Positions 61,050-64,000 of a stretch of 64,000 nucleotides of DNA are shown here, in pieces. Position 1 is the stretch's first letter, and every line of letters begins with the position of its first letter. A program made the translations under genes and the position numbers. The DNA is from Marinobacter sp. es.048 (GTDB lineage: Bacteria; Pseudomonadota; Gammaproteobacteria; Pseudomonadales; Oleiphilaceae): contig NZ_FYFA01000001.1 of NCBI RefSeq assembly GCF_900188435.1, forward strand, positions 434,001 to 498,000. The letters run 5' to 3'. A model generated the notes under the pieces. It saw only the letters and a program-made list of their open reading frames with translations. It did no database searches and was not told where the DNA came from.

Positions 61050-63153
61050 TGCCGGATCCTGGCGCCCGGTTGCTTTCCGGCGGCGCTTCCTGCTTGTGAT
61101 CCTTGTAGCCGCTCAGACCCTGGCCGGAGTATTCCTGTTTGCCCAGACTGTGCCGGATCAGGCCGGTTCCGGAACAACCGCCACATTGCTCACGGCATTT
61201 GGAGTGCTCTTTGCCTGGATTGGCGTGGGTTTCTGGACCGCGATTTTCGGATTTGTTGTCCTTCGCTTCGGTGGAGACTCCTGGAGTCTTTCAAGCCGAG
61301 TAGGGCACGTCAGGCCCGGGGAGTCACTGTCTGCCCGAACCGCTGTCGTGATGCCCATCTGCCATGAACCCGTGCAACGGAGCCTCGGAGGTCTCAAAGC
61401 GATCATCCGGGACCTTGAGCAGCAGGGACAGGCCGGAGCCGTGGATTTCTACGTGCTTTCGGACAGTAGGAACCCGGACATCTGGCTTGAAGAACAGGCG
61501 GCCTGCGAGCAAATACGGCAAGAGATCGGCCCTCAGCAGCAATTATTTTACCGGCGGCGCAACATCAACCTGAATTACAAAAGCGGCAATATCGCCGACT
61601 TCCTGCGTCGATGGGGCCGCCGTTACCGCTACATGGTGGTTCTGGATGCTGACAGCCTGCTCAGTGCCAACTGTATCAGCCGGCTGATACAGCTCATGGA
61701 AGCCCGGCCCGAGGCCGGGATTATCCAGACCACACCTCGCCTGGCCCGGGCAGAAACCCGGTTTGCCCGTCTGCAACAGTTTGCCAACCGCTGTTATGGC
61801 AGACTCTACAGTGCCGGATTGGCAGCCATACAATTGGGGGAAGCCACATACTGGGGCCACAACGCAATCATCAGGGTAGCCCCGTTCATGGCCCACTGTG
61901 GTCTGCGCAAGCTTCGGGGACCGGGCCTGTTCCGCGGGCCAGTGCTCAGTCATGACTTTATCGAGGCTGCACTGATGGGTCGGGCAGGCTACGAAGTGTG
62001 GCTGGAACCGGCCATTGCCGGCAGTTTCGAGGAATCACCGCCGACCCTGGAGGACGACCTGATTCGCGACCGGCGCTGGTGTCGTGGCAATCTCCAGCAC
62101 TTGTGGCTACTGGCAACCATGGGCAAGATCCGGCTGGCTCACCGGATGGCCCTGCTGACCGGCATTATCTCCTACCTGGCGTCTCCGCTCTGGCTGATTT
62201 TCCTGGGCCTATCCGGCTATGTGGCGTTAACCGGTCCCACGCCTGAGTCAGCGCTGCCTGGCGTAATAGTCACAACCGAAGCTGGCTCTGGCGCAGGCGT
62301 CCTGCTGGTCGCGGCAACCGCGCTGCTACTCTTCGGCCCCCGGCTTCTTGCCGTGACTGACCACGGGCTGGCCAGACAAACCGCCGGGTTTGGAGGGCTG
62401 TTCAGGCTCTGTGGCAATACCCTTCTCGAAACACTCGCGGCACTGGCACTCGCCCCGATCCGGATGCTGGTTCACACCCTCCATGTGGTCCGGGCTCTGC
62501 TGAATCTGAAATTGGGCTGGCAGGGGCAAAACCGGTCCGGCGGCCTCACTCCGGGGCTTAGCCTCCAGCACTTTGGCCTGCTTCTGGTCTCAGCAGCCGC
62601 AGGCCTTACTCTGATTCACTGGCACGCGCCAACTCTGACGCCCTGGGCCCTGCCGGTAATGACACCGGTATTGCTGGCACCGGCACTGGCCTACTGGCTG
62701 GGCCGAAAGCCCGGCACAGATACCTGGCTACAAATTCCCGAGGATGGCCAGATCACAAGAGTGATTGAACTCGCCAGCGTCATAAGACCGCTTTGCCATG
62801 ACATAGCCAGGTTGAGCTGGTTTGAACGGTCGGTTCTGTCGCCCGTCTTTGCACGGATTTCCCAAACTGGTTCTAAGCCGGCCACCGGTAAAAAAGCACG
62901 GGCGCTTGAGCGCCTGGTCAATCGCTGCGCCATGGAAGGCAGACAAGCCCTGAATCACCGGGAACTCAGCCTGATCTGCAATCATCCTGAGGCCCTGGAA
63001 GCCCTTCATTGGCGCGCCTGGCATGCCTCGCCCGATTCACCGTGGCGAGATGTGCTAACCCGCATGGCACAATCGGTTGACGGGGATTCCCCGGCCGCGG
63101 CGTCCTTGCCCCGTCGACAAGAACAGATGGCTTGGGTAGAGGTCGCTTCGTGA
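61042..63153 (+). CDS. opgH: Periplasmic glucan glucosyltransferase, OpgH/MdoH type
   Basis: 703 residues from a GTG start. Family-2 glycosyltransferase domain between membrane helices: MPICHEPVQRSLGGLKAI, FYVLSDSRNPDI, FYRRRNINLNYKSGNIADFLRRWG, YMVVLDADSL (DxD-like), YWGHNAIIRV, LSHDFIEAALM and DRRWCRGNLQH (the R/QxxRW motif). About eight membrane helices in all. OpgH makes the linear glucan backbone of osmoregulated periplasmic glucans from UDP-glucose. It is shorter than the Escherichia protein (about 847) because the N-terminal extension is absent. No opgG/opgD is adjacent. Confidence 0.9.
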   Translation: MNNAGSWRPVAFRRRFLLVILVAAQTLAGVFLFAQTVPDQAGSGTTATLLTAFGVLFAWIGVGFWTAIFGFVVLRFGGDSWSLSSRVGHVRPGESLSARTAVVMPICHEPVQRSLGGLKAIIRDLEQQGQAGAVDFYVLSDSRNPDIWLEEQAACEQIRQEIGPQQQLFYRRRNINLNYKSGNIADFLRRWGRRYRYMVVLDADSLLSANCISRLIQLMEARPEAGIIQTTPRLARAETRFARLQQFANRCYGRLYSAGLAAIQLGEATYWGHNAIIRVAPFMAHCGLRKLRGPGLFRGPVLSHDFIEAALMGRAGYEVWLEPAIAGSFEESPPTLEDDLIRDRRWCRGNLQHLWLLATMGKIRLAHRMALLTGIISYLASPLWLIFLGLSGYVALTGPTPESALPGVIVTTEAGSGAGVLLVAATALLLFGPRLLAVTDHGLARQTAGFGGLFRLCGNTLLETLAALALAPIRMLVHTLHVVRALLNLKLGWQGQNRSGGLTPGLSLQHFGLLLVSAAAGLTLIHWHAPTLTPWALPVMTPVLLAPALAYWLGRKPGTDTWLQIPEDGQITRVIELASVIRPLCHDIARLSWFERSVLSPVFARISQTGSKPATGKKARALERLVNRCAMEGRQALNHRELSLICNHPEALEALHWRAWHASPDSPWRDVLTRMAQSVDGDSPAAASLPRRQEQMAWVEVAS

Positions 63154-64000
63154 TACTGGTCTGGCTGTTGGTCCTGAACGGTTTGTTCCTGTTTCCGTCG
63201 CTGGCACTGCCCGGCGACGATCCCTGGTTTTCGCCGGAGGCCCTGATCGTGTGGGCCGTCATTTGCGGGCTCAGGGAACCCGAGCGGAGATACCGCGTCG
63301 CCCGTTTTCTGGCTGTTGCGTACGGTTTTCTGTTCCTGCTTGTTCTGGTAGATGCCCTGGTTCGGGAGAGTCTTGGCCGCGGCCTGAACCTGTACCTTGA
63401 GCTTGGCCTGCTGGATGCCGCCTGGAACCTGCTTGATACAAACCTGGGGGCTGTTCTGGCCGTTACGGCCCTCGCCGCCCTGTTAGGCGTGCTCACAGGC
63501 GTGAGTTGGCTGTTTCGTCATGGTCTGGAGCGGCTGGCGCATCACTCTCCGGCGCATCTGGGCAAACCGCTCTGGTTAATGTCCGGCCTGTTCCTCGCTG
63601 GCGCCGTCACCCCGTGGATTGGCAGCCCGACACTGGCGTTCGTGGCCAATCAGGCCTCTCTGATAACTCATACCTACCAGACAACCCGGGACTTCGCGGC
63701 CGAACTGAGCGCCCGGCCCGGAAGTGAACGCCAACCGATACCGCTGCCAAAGCTGCAGCAAACGGATGTGATTCTTGGTTTTATCGAGTCCTATGGCATA
63801 TCGACGATCGCCGACGATCGCTATCGTTCGATCATCAGCCCGGGCCTTGAGGCCATGGCCCGATCGCTGGACTCCGCGGGTCTGACGGTGGCCACTGGCC
63901 GGCTGCAGTCGCCGATCCAGGGCGGCCAGTCCTGGCTCGGCCACCTTTCCGTACTCAGCGGCCAGTGGATTCACAACCAGCTTGCCTATGAAACCCTCCT
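63150..64000 (+). CDS. Sulfatase/phosphoglycerol-transferase-like membrane protein (3' cut)
   Basis: The first 283 residues of a gene cut by the right edge. GTG start at 63150 overlaps the opgH stop by four bases (GTGA). Four to five N-terminal hydrophobic helices (up to about residue 165) precede the start of an extracytoplasmic alkaline-phosphatase-superfamily domain (VILGFIESYGIS, GGQSWLGHLSVLSG). This plan is that of LtaS/OpgB-like transferases that decorate envelope polymers. With opgH, addition of phosphoglycerol or another substituent to periplasmic glucans is a reasonable guess. The catalytic Thr/Ser lies at or beyond the visible end. Confidence 0.75.
   Translation, partial: MILVWLLVLNGLFLFPSLALPGDDPWFSPEALIVWAVICGLREPERRYRVARFLAVAYGFLFLLVLVDALVRESLGRGLNLYLELGLLDAAWNLLDTNLGAVLAVTALAALLGVLTGVSWLFRHGLERLAHHSPAHLGKPLWLMSGLFLAGAVTPWIGSPTLAFVANQASLITHTYQTTRDFAAELSARPGSERQPIPLPKLQQTDVILGFIESYGISTIADDRYRSIISPGLEAMARSLDSAGLTVATGRLQSPIQGGQSWLGHLSVLSGQWIHNQLAYETL

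Overview
The window looks like a chromosomal segment of a marine gammaproteobacterium of the Marinobacter type. The basis is moderately high GC, a monomeric NADP isocitrate dehydrogenase, a type III (eukaryotic-like) ornithine decarboxylase, a stand-alone ectoine synthase, a full aa3-type cytochrome c oxidase cluster, and many c-di-GMP and PAS signalling proteins. The assignment comes from gene content and protein character, not from a database search. No rRNA, tRNA, CRISPR array, transposase or prophage was seen. The window cuts queC at the left edge and a sulfatase-like membrane protein at the right edge.

Layout. 1-1.2 kb: queC start, a DEDDh exonuclease and a small membrane protein. 1.2-1.7 kb: a gene-poor stretch with two opposed intrinsic terminators. 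2-6.5 kb: a minus-strand signalling operon (7TMR-DISM hybrid histidine kinase with two REC and one Hpt domain, a membrane protein, a REC-only regulator). 6.7-13 kb: lipoprotein, small helical proteins, serine hydrolase, PAS-GGDEF protein, YbaK deacylase and a cation/proton antiporter. 13.1-15.4 kb: isocitrate dehydrogenase.

15.8-23.6 kb: a ketone-body utilisation locus. A TRAP transporter (P, Q, M), 3-hydroxybutyrate dehydrogenase and acetoacetyl-CoA synthetase form one minus-strand operon. It has a good sigma-54 -24/-12 promoter, and a PAS/AAA+/Fis sigma-54 activator is encoded just upstream. Copies of one 18-bp palindrome lie upstream of both the operon and the activator gene. The activator gene also has its own -24/-12 promoter, so it is probably autoregulated.

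24-37.9 kb: an esterase lipoprotein, a DUF2868/GTPase pair, orphan ectC with an MFS transporter, ornithine decarboxylase with a terminator in its leader, a BdlA-like PAS chemoreceptor interrupted by a frameshift at an A_AAA_AAG site, an ATP-grasp enzyme, an eIF-2B-like protein and HrpB helicase. 37.9-46.6 kb: cytochrome c oxidase structural and assembly genes (ctaC, ctaD, cox11, coxC, surf1, a thioredoxin-like assembly protein, ctaA, ctaB, sco). 46.8-48.1 kb: MATE transporter.

48.3-53.7 kb: a tight plus-strand operon. It encodes an unknown helical protein, an exported cupredoxin, a membrane GGDEF/EAL protein with a degenerate GGDEF site, a DUF3034 outer-membrane protein, a lipoprotein truncated haemoglobin and a DoxX protein. 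It reads like an envelope copper/haem gas- or redox-sensing module that lowers c-di-GMP, and is my best candidate for a poorly described system. 53.7-60.8 kb: a 7TMR-DISM GGDEF protein, DUF1653, an NhaC-like antiporter, YheV, oligopeptidase A and gamma-carbonic anhydrase. 60.8-64 kb: an OpgH-type glucan glucosyltransferase followed by a sulfatase-like membrane protein.

Three intergenic inverted-repeat families each occur twice: 15595/60052, 29913/57374 and 15792/57798.
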